Part shown: positions 24,925 through 36,690 of the stretch, piece after piece
Layout of the letters: every line of letters begins with the position of its first letter
Numbering within the stretch: the stretch's first letter is position 1
Assembly (NCBI GenBank): GCA_964030475.1
Contig: CAXIPT010000001.1
Span: forward strand, 23,303,532 to 23,367,531
Length of the DNA: 64,000 bases
Reading direction: 5' to 3'
Origin: Tethya wilhelma
Lineage: Eukaryota; Porifera; Demospongiae; Tethyida; Tethyidae
Notes under the pieces: model-generated
What the model saw: only the letters and a program-made list of their open reading frames with translations
Told to the model about the DNA's origin: nothing
Database searches by the model: none
Made by a program: the position numbers and the translations under genes

Positions 24925-25480
24925 TGCACCCTAACCTACTCCTAGGTAGGATCTCCTGTTGTAAACATCCTAAGGATCATCCTCATTTCCTCTCCATTTC
25001 TCTTGAACTATATCATCATTAGTTTTTATCTCAAGACTGAACAAGTCAAACTGCATCAAGATTATGAGTACTAGTTGTACTGAGTCACATATAGTGTAAC
25101 ACAGTCAATGTAGTTTTAGTAATGTGGCATTATAATATGTGTTTGAATCAGTGAAAGGAAGTTAAATCAAATGAACTGACTTCATATTGCTAATCACTGT
25201 ATGATGTCAAAATTAATAAAATTGATCCAATTGTTAATATTGTGTATTAGCAGTTGATCATGAAGTGTGACACAATTGTGAGAAGTTTTCCTACAACTGA
25301 GAGATCAGCAACTTTACAGTAGGCCTGCATGGGTGGACTGGTTAATGATAGAGATTGAGCTAATTATTCTCCTAGTGATCTTGCCTGGCAATCCAAGAGG
25401 GGAAGAGGTCAGCCAGGGTGCAGCACACTGATCATGACTTAGTAGCTCCACTGTCACTCCTTCCTCCTCCTACTTACATA
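24611..25480 (-). pseudogene. Decayed Kelch C-terminal copy
   Basis: 24611-24829 encodes the last Kelch blades (DVRIYHPTSNAWKVISQMNT, LMVVGGFTTRLGDLTD), closely like residues near the end of the 38024-40329 gene. The frame runs into an N (24830) and a (CA)n tract (24831-24925). Farther upstream, 25290-25480 still aligns by eye with the preceding Kelch region (compare 26168-26350) but is full of stops. It is a relic broken by a microsatellite and decay, or partly by assembly at the N. Confidence 0.7.
24831..24925. repeat. (CA)n microsatellite next to a single-N joint
   Basis: About 95 bp of nearly pure CA directly after the N at 24830. It interrupts the Kelch relic. Confidence 0.9.
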
Positions 25481-25919
25481 CATCATCATCATCACTGACC
25501 CTGACTTGATGATGTTTAGCAGATATCTAACTGAAATGTAGCAGATGATGAAATGATTAAGGTACATACTTTAAAATTAATGTGTTTCTTTTTTACATGC
25601 AGTTTACACTGCTCAAGCCTCAAGTTGAGGACCACATCCCTATCACATGAACATTATCATGTATTAAAATAGGCTGAGTTGTACCCATGACCACCATAGC
25701 TTACTTGAGAATGAGTATTTTAATTTATTTTTAAAAAACTAATTAATACATGTTGCCAGATTAATTCTTGTATAAGACTATAGTAAAGTTTTTTTACTAT
25801 GAGTTTGATCAGTTTGTCATTGTTACAAAAAGTATAATTATGATTGATTTTGATTAAAAATTAAAAACAGAAGGTGTAAATATTAAAACATAATTATTAT
25901 CATTGAAGGGTTGCTATAT

Positions 25920-27919
25920 TTCTACTGAATTAGTGTCACTAAGCGCATGCACCACTAGTTGTACAGCCTCCTATCACCATTAGTTCATTAGTGGGAAGAA
26001 CAGCTGCAAAACACAACCATCGGCCAACCTTCATATTGCTGATGGCTTCCCATGTGTTTGATGTGGGATGATACATGTAGACATTTGAGGTAGGTGGTGT
26101 ATCAGTGGAAACCTTCCCTCCAATGGCCAGCAGTCGGCCTTGGAGGGTAGCAGAAGTGGATACCGGCCCCCTACTGGGAGATCAGCAATTTTGCTCCATA
26201 CTGTAGATGTATGTGGATTGGCTAGTGATAGATCTGGAGACTGAGCTGAGCGTTCTACCAATGATCTTGATCTGCAAGACAGGAAGAGGTCAGCTAAAGC
26301 ACAAGTGTACACTGATTTTGTAGATCCATTGTCACTAAATCCCCCAACCAAGTAGATTTGATCACCACACAATGTTTCTGAGGCCTGAGAGAGTGGTTCG
26401 GGCAGATTAGCGGCTGAAGACCATTTTTCTGCATCAATACCCATGACCTCAACTATTGTTAGTCTCTTTCCTAGTTGATCCTTTCCTCCAGTGACTATCA
26501 GAGCTTGTCTGGTGCACACTACCATTGCTACTGATCTCTTGGTGGGCATTGACGGGAATACTTCTCTCCATCTCTTACTCCTGCCTTCACTACAAAGACT
26601 GAAGAGTTTATTAGTTTTTTTGCCATCACTGTCTCTTCCACCTATCGTAGTTAATAGGTTATTCACAACTGCTAAAGAAAACTTGATAGCTTCCTGTTCT
26701 GGAAGTTTATTCCATTTGTCATTTGTTGAGTTAATTGAAGCTGTAAATCGTTCCAAGGCTACCAGAGATTCTGAAATACACCATGTCTCCGTGTACAATA
26801 GCCTTGGTCCCACTGTAGATTTTATCTGGAGCTTGTTTGCCTTCTCTCCACTCCAGTTTGAAGTTGTCTGTGATTTTCTTTTTTTCTTCAATCGAAGTAG
26901 CTTTCTGTTGACTTGTGTCCCCCTTATCATTCATGTAGCTGTTTTGTGATTCAATCGTTTGCTAAAGTCCTTGAATTTCCAAAGTGTGTTCTTGTCTTAA
27001 CCTCATCATCTTTTTCTTTAACTTGTTGTTTTAGTTCTCGTATAGTTTCTTCCTCTCCTCTCTTTGTACTATCGTCTTGTCCTGGTCTCCTAATACATTC
27101 TATGAACTGAGGTGTTTCTTTTAGAGCTACTATTCTTTGGCACAGCTCCTGAGCAGATGGACGCTCAGCATCACTATCCTTGAGACAGTCCAGTGCAATA
27201 GGCAGGAGAGGATGTCTGGAATCAACTTGACTGATATGGTTTTGTCGTCGCTCAATTTCTGGAACAGGCACATAGACTGTTAGGGTGCCACTTGGAAGGT
27301 TTTCAATTTGCATTGCTCTTTGTCAGTTGTCAGGATCAGGGAAGCACCGGGTCAAGATCTGGATGATAAGCACTCCAATTGCAAAGCAATCTATCCTGTC
27401 TGTGTGTGTAGGATTGTCCCTTACTGCCTCTGGAGGCATATAGACATCTGTGCCTGGACATAAAGTAAATGAGGCTATGTGTGTAGCATTGGGATTATTG
27501 TCGCTAAACTTTGCCATTCCAAAGTCAGTTACTTTCGCTTTTACAGTTCCACACAGTAGTACATTATTACTGGAGAGATCTCTGTGCACGATTCCATTGG
27601 AGTGGAGGTGGGAAATGGCTAGGGTGATGTCTTGGCAAAAGTTGACTTGAATGTTGTAGGGTAAAGCATCTTGTGAATTTTCCAAAAAGTGGGTCAAGCT
27701 ATCATCCATGAGCTCCACTAGTAGAACTGGCAGGCCAGTTTGAGGATCTTGGTGTGTACCCAGGAACTGTACGATATTGGGATGCCTTATTGCCCTCATG
27801 AACTCACATGTACACTCCTGTATAAAACGATTAAACGGTATTCTGTGTTCTCTATGATCTCTAACTTGTTTGTATACATTTGGATCGCAAAGAGTTTGAT
27901 GGATGATTTTAGCTGCACG
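25920..27919 (-). pseudogene. Decayed kinase, coiled coil, Kelch copy
   Basis: The kinase part (27323-27919) opens with AAKIIHQTL and retains HRDLSSNNVLL, TDFGMAK and YMPPEAV, so the catalytic motifs survive, but the glycine loop is cut off at the N at 27920. An in-frame TGA (27323-27325) follows FPDPDN. The frame then continues as PEIERRQNHISQ (26951-27313). A frame change and a TAG lie in the coiled coil, another frame change near 26740 lies at the first Kelch blade, and an extra G near 26165 breaks the last blades. At least four lesions argue for a pseudogene rather than sequencing error alone. It is intronless like its relatives. Confidence 0.75.
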
Positions 27920-27920
27920 N

Positions 27921-28188
27921 CCACAATAGCGTTGGATCTCCTATTCATCTTCCATGGTGCTGCTCTTGCCTCTTTCCAACTTAGAACATGTATAGGGCTG
28001 CCACTGCCACTTGTTGATGGAGGGGGGTTGGAAGCCTCTTCAGGGTTTGGTTGTGCTGGTATTGTTCTCTTCAGCTACTCTTCTAGTTTCTCTAATAAGG
28101 CTATATTCTTGTTTGAAATTGATCTGTCACTCATTCATCAGAATTGGTTTCTTGCGTGATGTGTTTGCAAATTCGAGATCAATTGATA
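27921..28188 (-). pseudogene. Fragment of another kinase-Kelch copy (linker to first blade)
   Basis: On the minus strand 28033-27921 gives QPNPEEASNPPP then SPIHVLSWKEARAAPWKMNR, nearly the same as the intact copy. Farther 5' (to 28188) it matches the coiled coil with stops. It is joined to a different copy through the N at 27920, so the junction may be chimeric. Confidence 0.7.
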
Positions 28189-29092
28189 CAAGGGGTGGTC
28201 ACTCCAATGCTTGCTGTACTTCCACCCGCGACCGCGGGTCAAGAATCTTGACCCTAGAAAATGGGCCTTGACCGCTTGACCGCACCTAAAACTACATCTT
28301 GACCGCTTGACCGCTTGACCCAACTCTCAGGACTGCTTGACCGCTTGAGTTCAAATGTACTGTGCGTATCAGTGAGAGGCGTGGCATAAATGAAACCCAA
28401 CCACGCCTTTTATTAGATGCTAAAAATTCAGTACAAGTCCACTAAACAAGAGTCTTATACTTTAGCTCTATCTCTGTTAGCATGATTAGTGTTTTCCTTC
28501 TGCAAAATCATGCAAGACAAACAAGACAGTCCAACGCAGCCACGTTTTTGTATCGTGGTTTCGTGAGGGGAATAAGCCACCAGCACCATGATTGCATAAA
28601 GGAGAGAATTGCATCCAAGCAGAAAGATATATGGCAGCTTCAGCCTTGATACAGCGACATGACTCATGCTGCATGCACGTAAGTACACATGCATACTCTA
28701 GATCTACGCTCCGATCGATCGAACTGCTTTAGATCACGTGATTACTTCGTGAAGCGAGCTCCACCCACTCATTTCTTTTGCAGCGCTAGCTGAGCGGTCA
28801 GCAGCTATTAAACCTCGTCTAAGCATTTTAGCTAGCTCCTAGCAGTGAAAAATAAACTTTAATGGGTAGAACAGTGTAAATAATGGTGTCAAACAACTGG
28901 AGCGCACAGTAAATTGCACGTAAGAATAGTATGACGTCATTCAAATTGAGCGGTGAGCTTGACCTCATGACCACACCTAAAATTCGATCTTGATCTCTTT
29001 ACCGAACCAAAAATCAGACCTTGACCTCTTGACCGCATCTTGACCGCGGTCGCGGGTGGAAGTACAGCAAGTATTGGAGTGACCACCCCTTG
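28189..29092. mobile_element. 904-bp MITE with TGATA target duplication
   Basis: The ends are inverted repeats of about 45 bp: CAAGGGGTGGTCACTCCAAT at the left and ATTGGAGTGACCACCCCTTG at the right, continuing inward through ACTTCCACCCGCGACCGCGG. TGATA flanks both sides (28184-28188 and 29093-29097). Subterminal TTGACCGC units repeat several times. It splits a kinase-Kelch relic in the coiled-coil region. No transposase. The superfamily is unassigned; a 5-bp duplication is not typical of hAT (8) or Tc1/pogo (TA). Confidence 0.85.
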
Positions 29093-29097
29093 TGATA

Positions 29098-29350
29098 ATT
29101 AATTTTGATAATGCATGCCAAGTGTTTGATGGCTAATTCTCTGACATCTACTGAGCTCAAGGATGATTTTCAACATCATTGTCCTTGAGACAGTTGACTG
29201 CTATTTGTTGAAGATGTTTACTGATTGGAATCAATTCGAATAATGTATGTGTTTTTATCATCATTCAATTTCTGAAGCAAGTAATTATTGTTGGAAATCA
29301 TGAATCAATAATTGTCTGTACTGTTTTGCACTGCAGCTTAGCCTACACAC
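29098..29350 (-). pseudogene. Continuation of the split kinase-Kelch relic
   Basis: By eye 29098-29150 resembles 39170-39210 (coiled coil) and 29150-29345 resembles 39420-39600 (end of the kinase domain, shared CATCATTGTCCTTGAGACAG). About 200 bp between them have been deleted and stops are present. It lies across the MITE from 27921-28188 and belongs to the same relic. Confidence 0.65.
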
Positions 29351-29977
29351 TACAAATACTGCATGCAGGTGATAGGGGACAAAAAGGAAAAAGCACTAAT
29401 GAAAACAACAATAATTGGTGTATATGTTTAAATAGAAAGCTGCTTGTATCTGCATTTAATAAAGTCAAATCACTTGGGTCTAGATATAGCAATTAGTAAT
29501 AAATAATGACAAAATTTTCCTGCCAAAATTTGTTACCAATATGCAGGTTAAGATATGGGTGAACTTTTTGCTTATTGCTCAGAGATGAATTATACATAAT
29601 ATTTGGGTTGTGAACCCATGCCTTGTATAGCATCATTAGCGCAGTTAGGTACATGGGAATAGAGGTTACAATGATTTATATATAAATTATAGTGATGATG
29701 TTATTATACCTTATAATAACATTGCCAAGTTATTGGTGCAAGATGTAAATGACATGTGAGAAATTGTAAATGAAGCCTATAAAAAACACACTCACATAAC
29801 ATACTTTAACTAAAAACACACAAACCTTCGATCATTCATCACATATACTAACTAAAAACACACAACCCTTCATGCATATAACATACACTAACTAAAAACA
29901 CACAAATTTTCATGCATATTATTATAACGGTTAAACTAACTGAAAACAAGAATACACACACAAACAATTATTGTTAT
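29351..29977. other. 3' flank of the two-kinase gene, AT-rich
   Basis: Contains a short direct-repeat array of ACTAACTAAAAACACACAA units (about 29800-29950). No gene recognised. Confidence 0.5.
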
Positions 29978-32918
29978 TCATGGTATAACGATGTCACTCA
30001 ATCCTAACTTCTTCAATTGTATAAACATTCCGTGAATGTCTTGAAGTCTGCAAGGAAACTTTGCACTAAGCTCTTTCATTATTATGTTCAGTTCCATTGT
30101 ACTTGGTCTTGCCTTGCTGTTATCTTGAAGGCACTGGTGAATCAGAGGATAGAGGAAATGTTGGTTTCCAATCTTGGAAATCCATTTAATACGTTTATAG
30201 AGTGCTGTCTCTCCTTTAGCTTTAGCTGTATCTGGTACATCTTCCCACGAAAAACTTGGAAACTCCTGAAGAACAACAAAGATGGCTAGCACTCCAAATG
30301 AAAAGATGTCTAATGATAGATCATATATTGGCTTATCTTTCAGAGCCTCTGGAGGCATGTAGCCAATTGTACCAGGAAGAGTGGAGAGTTCTAGCAAGTG
30401 TCTAGCTTCAATTATTCTTGAGACTCCAAGGTCTGCAATCTTTGCTCGTAGGTTTGGAGTGAGAAGGATGTTACCAGCTGTCAGATCGCGATGAAGGATT
30501 GATCGGTTGTGGAGGTGAAGAAGACCATAGGTTACATCAAGAAGAATGTAAAACCTGATCGAAATAGGGATGGAAAAATGATCTTTTTGACATTTTTCCA
30601 GACACTTTTGTAGATCCATTGGCAGACGCTCCATGACAAGAGTGAGATCGTACTTGTCTCGACCATATCGTACCCCCATGAACTGTACGATGTTAGGATG
30701 TCGAATCTTACTCATTAGTATGCACTCTTGACGAAACTTTTCCTTAATGGTTTGCATATCTTTCTCTTCAACAGCTTCCTGGCCTTGCTCACCAAGAAGA
30801 ATATCTTGGACTCGTTTAGCAATGCACTGAATCCTGTCTATTTCAATAGCATAGACAGTTCCATAGGAACCAGATCCTACTTTCTTTTCAGTTGGTTTGT
30901 CAAAATACAGTCTAAATGGAGCTAATTCATCCTCTAAATCAGTTGGATAGTTCTGCAGTTTGAGAATTAACACATGGAATCATGTGTGTATATCATGAAT
31001 TGCTACTATCATACATGCATTGATTGATACAAAAAGATTAATTAATTACTAGACTGAGTGAAGTTTTTGTTTCTGCATCTCTAGTTATCTGGTTGGCCAC
31101 ATGAAACATTCCTGTTTCATTCTCCAATCGACTTCCAGCATCTGCAGCCTGTCTTTCAGTCTGAATGCATGGGGGTTGAGAATGATGTTATAGTCATGAT
31201 GAATTAATTATTTGTCATGGAATTATTGATACTCATACAAAAGATTCTTGCATCATATTAATTTTTGTGCAGATTGAGCAACCCAGTTTACCATAATTAG
31301 TATCATAGCAATGTGTCATTGCGGCACCCAGTATAATACTTAATTACATGTATTCCTTTTTCTTCAGCATCCCTAGATTGCTGGTTTACCTCTTCAAGCT
31401 GCTTAGTCACATCCTTCAATCGAGTTTCAGCATTTATCATTCGTCTTTCAGCATCTATAGCTCGTCTTTCTGCCTGCAGAATTATACATGACATTGTACT
31501 GTACGTAGCAATGATAATCATCATGCATGCGTCAACATTACATTAACTTCTACATTATTCAGCTTACTTCTTGCACTTGAGCTCTTACTCTCTCTTCAGC
31601 CTCTCTGCGAGCATTGTCCACAGACTGCTTTAAAATACTCTCAGCCTCTTTCAGAGCTGCTTCTGCCATTTCTGCACGTTGCTCTGCTTCCTTTCTTCTC
31701 TGAACCGAATCAGTTGTGAATAAGTTTTTTAAAGACCATCTCTTGGTATTCTATATAATTATTTCAAGTCATAATATATACTATAATAATTATGCAGTCA
31801 TGCAATAAAGTACATATAGGAAACATCATACTTTTGGTTTTTTTGCTGCTTGTAGTTCTGCCTCAGCTGCTACCTCCAATTCATTTTGTTGATGTTCCTA
31901 AAAATTTAAACAGCTGCAGTGATCAATGTTAATTTTTACATACAAACATGCATGCAAATTTTTCTACCTTCACATTCTCGTCTTCAGGAGTTTTGATCAT
32001 GATTCTTCTCAGCACTTCCATCTTGTTGGCATAACATGGAGGGAAACGAGCAACTGCATCATTCAGTCGCTTGACAAGCTCTGTTGCATTTCCTCTTATT
32101 AGAGGGTCATTATCAATACACTTCAGAATAAGGTCCATCAATGGGTGGTCACAACCAATTATATCAAGGTACTTTTGGCGACGTTCAGCTTCTGAAACTG
32201 CACTTAATTTTTTACGTATAGAAGTAATGATCACTGGCTGTGTTGGTATTGGCCATTTCCCACTAAAGACATTAATCATGATGACTCCAAATGAGAACAC
32301 ATCTATAGATTTATCATATCTTAGGCCATCTTCACAAGCTTCAGGAGGCATAAATATAGGAGTACTTGGACATTGTGACAAAGTTAGACTAGCCAGCTCT
32401 TTTGAGCCAATGGGTTTTGCCATTGTTAAGTCAGCTATCTTAGCTGTCATGTTTGAAGAGAGGAAAATAATTTTAGTAGAAAGATCTCTGTGTATAATAG
32501 GTGGGGTTTGGTTGTGTAGGTAATTCAGACCCAATGACACATCATGAAGAATAGAGCAACTGATTTCCATTGGTAAAACACCATATGTCTCAATACAATT
32601 AGCTAGCCTCAAGTCAGTGGAGAGTTCAATCACAAGGAAAGGTAGTTGATGATCCCTTTCAAAGAAGATGCCAAGAAAACTAACTATATTTGGATGTCTC
32701 ATTTGACTGTGTAGATGACACTCTAAAGCATACTTCTCCACTATCCTTGAGTCCCCACAATGATATAACGATGGTCTCTTGCCAGCACATGTCAATCCTC
32801 TGTAGTCAAGTTCCTCAACTTCACCGTACTCTCCCCAGGCCAACTTGCGTCCAGTTGCTACCACACCATCCAACGAGTACTTCTCCAACTCTTGAAACAC
32901 TCTTAGGCCTCTATTCAT
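29978..32918 (-). CDS. Tandem pseudokinase-kinase protein with coiled-coil linker
   Basis: Six exons, all introns phase 0, give 772 residues: 31968-32918, 31832-31897, 31568-31699, 31390-31473, 31050-31160 and 29978-30952. An in-frame TGA two codons before the ATG fixes the start. Domain 1 (about residues 20-300) has a weak glycine loop (GRKLAWGEYGEV), Lys47 in CAGK, HRD143-145, but Ile150 where the metal-binding Asn should be, and DLT163-165 for DFG. It is therefore likely a pseudokinase. Residues 318-448 are charged coiled coil (AERRAIDAERRMINAETRL). Domain 2 (about 470-740) has GSGSYGTV, Lys494, HRDLTAGN (602-609), DLG (622-624) and PPEAL, so all catalytic residues are present. Both look TKL/TK-like by eye; substrate class cannot be told. 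No TM or signal peptide. The layout recalls JAK-type pseudokinase control, but that is analogy only. The gene sits within the kinase-Kelch array yet differs in intron structure. Confidence 0.85.
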
Positions 32919-33590
32919 TCTTCAGCTAGTGGATCATTGACAAAAAGTGCAAAAGATTTATTATTGATCGGAGGCGTATGCATCGATAGATATGCCGCAG
33001 AGATGCGACACCGCAGGGTGGTGGGCGTGGCTTTTACGATACAAAATTTAAAACTAGCTACGGCGGGCCAGAGCTGCGCAGTGGCACTGGTCGTATAGGT
33101 ACGAGGTCGTAACATTATGTTTATTGCATATTAATTTTGTTCAAGATCAGGTTCAAGACTAGCTATAATTAGTATTAAATTTTACAGTCTATACACATCA
33201 TTAATCAAAGAGAGAAAGAGAATACAATCGCAAACTAGCAATAGAAGAAATAGTTGATCAAGACAAAGCACAAAGTATTGAAATCCTCACTGATTTAGAC
33301 ACATCTACAGCAGACAGATGAGTCAACTTTAGTCCTTTAGTAGTCCTGTTTGCTACTGTCAGTTCACTTCCAAATTCCTTTTTTGTCAACATTCATAAGT
33401 TTGAGAGGTAGCGGTAACGATCTAATAATTTAGGACGTGGCTAGAGTACCGGTAGTCCGTATACTTTCCTATTGCTTTTGTATTGCAGAATTACATAATA
33501 TACTGCAGTATCCGGATTTTGCCGGTGCTGCATTAAAGTACCGGCACCATTGACTGCAATATATTTAGCTTAGTTTACGGTGACCGGTAC
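32919..33590. other. Upstream region of the two-kinase gene
   Basis: 5' flank; no coding signature. A CCGG-bearing segment (about 33450-33590) with ACCGGTA motifs precedes the foldback element. Confidence 0.4.
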
Positions 33591-34655
33591 GCTAATTTTT
33601 ATCTGACGCACCCTTTTGGGACTTAGAAATTTTTTGCACGGTAATTCCTAGGAAAAGGTCGTCACAATAAAATAGGTTTAGAGCTTGAAATTAAATTCAG
33701 TTGACTGTTCCAGTGTTTGCAGTGTAGTGTCCATCTGCAGATATAAATCATAAAGAAATTAGACAGCTATAGATCCAGGATGCTCAACTCATGCAGTGCA
33801 TCCTAGCTAGACAAGCGCAGTTTGACAGAGTGAGTAGCTAGTAGATCTATAGCTTGCATGCAAGCTTGACTATCACTGCTATAATAAAAGTATTTGCTAT
33901 ATTAGCCAACTGTAGTAACAGTCTGCCAGAGACTGCCTTTGAAAGCAAATGCAATAAACTCTGTCATAAAGTATTGCTACAGTCAGAACTTGATCGATCA
34001 TGGGCCTCTCAGTGCAGAAATTCAATCTCCACAGACACTCAGTGCGGTCATCTCTTTTGAGCCACTATCTTGGTGTAACAAGTTTTACTGAGCTGCATGC
34101 CTTATTCAGCCTACTAGGATACTGATCAATGTAAACTTTTGAACTAGAATCACAGAAAAATTTAATATTTCAGGCTCATCGTCTGCTGACTCTTTATGCG
34201 GTTCAAGCGAGCTGGCTTTGACTTAAACTTCACACTGACTTTGTAGTGCTGAGTCACTAGCCAGTATGCCGCATTCAAGCATTGGATCACTGTATTCAGC
34301 TAGTCATTATGTAGAAAATCAAAGCTGAGCAGGCACACACGAAACACAGTAAAGCAATGCTAATGGGCAAAGTGAAACCGCTCAAAGTCACAGGCTTTCC
34401 ATAGGCTGAGACTATATAGCTAGCTAGCTAGTCTGGCTAGGATGCACTGCATGAGTAGAGCAGGATCACTGGTCTCTCTCTTTATTTTTATATCAGCAGA
34501 TGGACAGTACACTCACTGCAAACACTAGAACAGTCAAAGTTCAAGTCAGCTCTATATATAGATCTATTACCTATTTTATTGTGACGACCTTTTCCTAAGA
34601 ATTCTACCCAAAAAATTTTCTAAGTCCCAAAAGGGTGCGTCAGATAAAAATTAGC
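33591..34655. mobile_element. Foldback DNA element, copy 2
   Basis: Nearly identical to 6148-7170 with the same inverted ends (GCTAATTTTTATCTGACGCA and its inverse). Small insertions such as ATCTATAGAT-type pieces distinguish the copies. High similarity suggests recent movement. Confidence 0.85.
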
Positions 34656-35543
34656 CTACCGTACGTATGATAATATTAAAGATGTATGGTGGGTAAAATA
34701 TTAACCTACTAACAAAGTGACCAATTGACTTCAAACCTTGCATGTACATTAATTTTGTTAAAGTAAGAATGATTAATTGAAATTAAAATCAGGTCATGTG
34801 ACACTTACATATTTGCATAATTAGTGAAAACATCAATAATTAATTAGGCGGCCCGTTAAAACTGTTGCTATGGCAACCAAAATTGTCAAACAATTTTAAC
34901 TTCAATTATACATATTCTATTAAAATTATGACCAGACCCGGCCAACTTTCATAGTGCTGATGACTTCCCATGTGTTTGTTGTGTGATGGGTGCATGGTGT
35001 ATCAGTGGCTATAATTCGATGACCAGCAGTTGATTAGCCTGCGGAGGGTTGCATATATTATGATATGTACAAGTGATACTATGATACATGTTTGTGTGTG
35101 TTTGTGCAGATGCTTTCCTGGATTCCATCCCAGCCATATTGGTGCCATGCCTGCATGTAATACTACACCAGGTTGGTACATTCATGTTCAATTGATAGAA
35201 GTTGAATTTTAAAATTGACATTGGATCACAATTATTATAATCATGACATAAATTTAATTCTACCTTCACTCCCAGGCCTTGCTTGTCCAGTGTGTATTTT
35301 ATATTTTGTGAGTTGCGAAGTTAAGCCTCTTTTATTATAGTGCATATTTTATGGGATGCCTGGGAATGAGGGCTACATAAAATACTATGTTATTGTATAG
35401 GTTGTTTGGTGACTATAAGTTAGCATCCAGTTTTGTACATAATAATAATGCAGTACTGTATATAAATATTATAAAGCTAGTACACAATATTATTACAAAC
35501 ACTTTATTCTAATACTATTGTAACGTTTGTAGTTGGTATTGAA
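34656..35543. other. Intergenic with a short Kelch relic
   Basis: At about 34930-35035 the sequence (CCAACTTTCATAGTGCTGAT, GACTTCCCATGTGTTTG) matches the last Kelch blade of the array copies (compare 26020-26130) and is decayed. A minus-strand AATAAA at 35503-35508 serves the next gene. The rest is AT-rich. Confidence 0.55.
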
Positions 35544-36689
35544 TTAGAAAATACTTGCTACTTCTACCGAGTCAGTTTCACTGCCCCAAATATTAGTGAG
35601 GCCTCCTACCACCATTAGCTTATTGGTGGGGAGAACTGCTGCAAACGACAACAATCGACCAGTTTTCATCTTGCTGATGACCTCCCAGGTATTGGATCTG
35701 GAGTGGTAGATACGAACATCAGAGGTTGGTGGTGTTGGTAAGTATTTTGAAGGATTACAGCCCCCAATGGCTAGCAGTCTACCATGAAGTGTGATGCAAG
35801 TGGATTGAGTAAGAGGGAGATCAGCAACTTTATTCCATACGTTAGACTTGGCATATCGACTGCGTACACCTTGAGATAGTGACTGAACTAGATGCTCTCC
35901 TAGTGATCTTTTCAGACAAGACAGGAAGAGGTCACTGAGGAAGCAGCTGTACACTGACTTAGTAGGGCCAGAGTCATTAAATCCTCCCACTATGTAGATC
36001 TGATCGTCACAGACTGTTGCTGAGGCAGAGGAGAGTGGTTTTGGTAAATTTGCTGCAGATGACCATTCTTGTGTGTCTATGTTCATGACTTCCACTGTTC
36101 TCAGTCTCTTCCAGTCTTGATCCTCTCCTCCAGCAACTATGAGAGCTTGTCCAGTGCACTCTACTATTGACAGTGTTCTCTTTGTGGGCATTGACCGAAA
36201 CACTTCCCTCCACCTCTTAATTCCACCTTCTTTGATGAGGCTGAAAAGCTGATTGGTTGTCCTTCCATGGCTGTCTCTTCCACCAATGGTTGTCACGAGA
36301 TTTCTTAATAGAACAAGAGAACACCATTTTGTTTCACTGTGAGGAAGTTGATCCCATGTGTCGTTTGTCGACTTGAAAGCATAAATGGTTCGCGCACCAC
36401 TAGCCATGAAGTACACTATTCCATCGCCATCCACAATAGCATTGGATCTCCTATTCATCTTCCATGGTGCTGCCCTTGTCTCTTTCCAACTTAGAACATG
36501 TATAGGGCTGCCACTGCCACTTGCTGATGGAGGGAGGTTGGAAGCCTCTTCAGGGTTTGGTTGTGCTAGTGTTGCTCTCTTCAGCTGCTCTTCTAGTTCC
36601 ACTATTCTTGATTGAAATTGAGCCGTCACTTGTTCATCAGACTTGGCTTGTTGCATAATGTGTTGCAATTGTTTCTCTTTTTTCTCAAT
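35544..36689 (-). CDS. 3' half copy of the kinase-Kelch gene (coiled coil and Kelch)
   Basis: An open frame of about 382 residues starts inside the coiled coil (IEKKEKQLQHIMQQAK) and runs through the linker with SPIHVLSWKE and the Kelch blades (LVTTIGGRDSHGRTTNQ, IYIVGGFNDSGPTKSV, RLLAIGGCNPSKY, LMVVGGLTNIWGSETD). It differs from 38024-39180 by only a few residues. It ends at the N at 36690, so the kinase half is absent from the assembly here. It may be an unmerged allele, a collapsed tandem copy or a true truncated duplicate. The poly(A) signal AATAAA (35503-35508, minus strand) is conserved with the full copy. Confidence 0.7.
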   Translation of the reverse strand: MEKKEKQLQHIMQQAKSDEQVTAQFQSRIVELEEQLKRATLAQPNPEEASNLPPSASGSGSPIHVLSWKETRAAPWKMNRRSNAIVDGDGIVYFMASGARTIYAFKSTNDTWDQLPHSETKWCSLVLLRNLVTTIGGRDSHGRTTNQLFSLIKEGGIKRWREVFRSMPTKRTLSIVECTGQALIVAGGEDQDWKRLRTVEVMNIDTQEWSSAANLPKPLSSASATVCDDQIYIVGGFNDSGPTKSVYSCFLSDLFLSCLKRSLGEHLVQSLSQGVRSRYAKSNVWNKVADLPLTQSTCITLHGRLLAIGGCNPSKYLPTPPTSDVRIYHSRSNTWEVISKMKTGRLLSFAAVLPTNKLMVVGGLTNIWGSETDSVEVASIF

Positions 36690-36690
36690 N

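Noticed and set aside
26491..26949. Plus-strand 152-residue frame opposite the Kelch relic
   Set aside because: It is the antisense shadow of the decayed kinase-Kelch copy.
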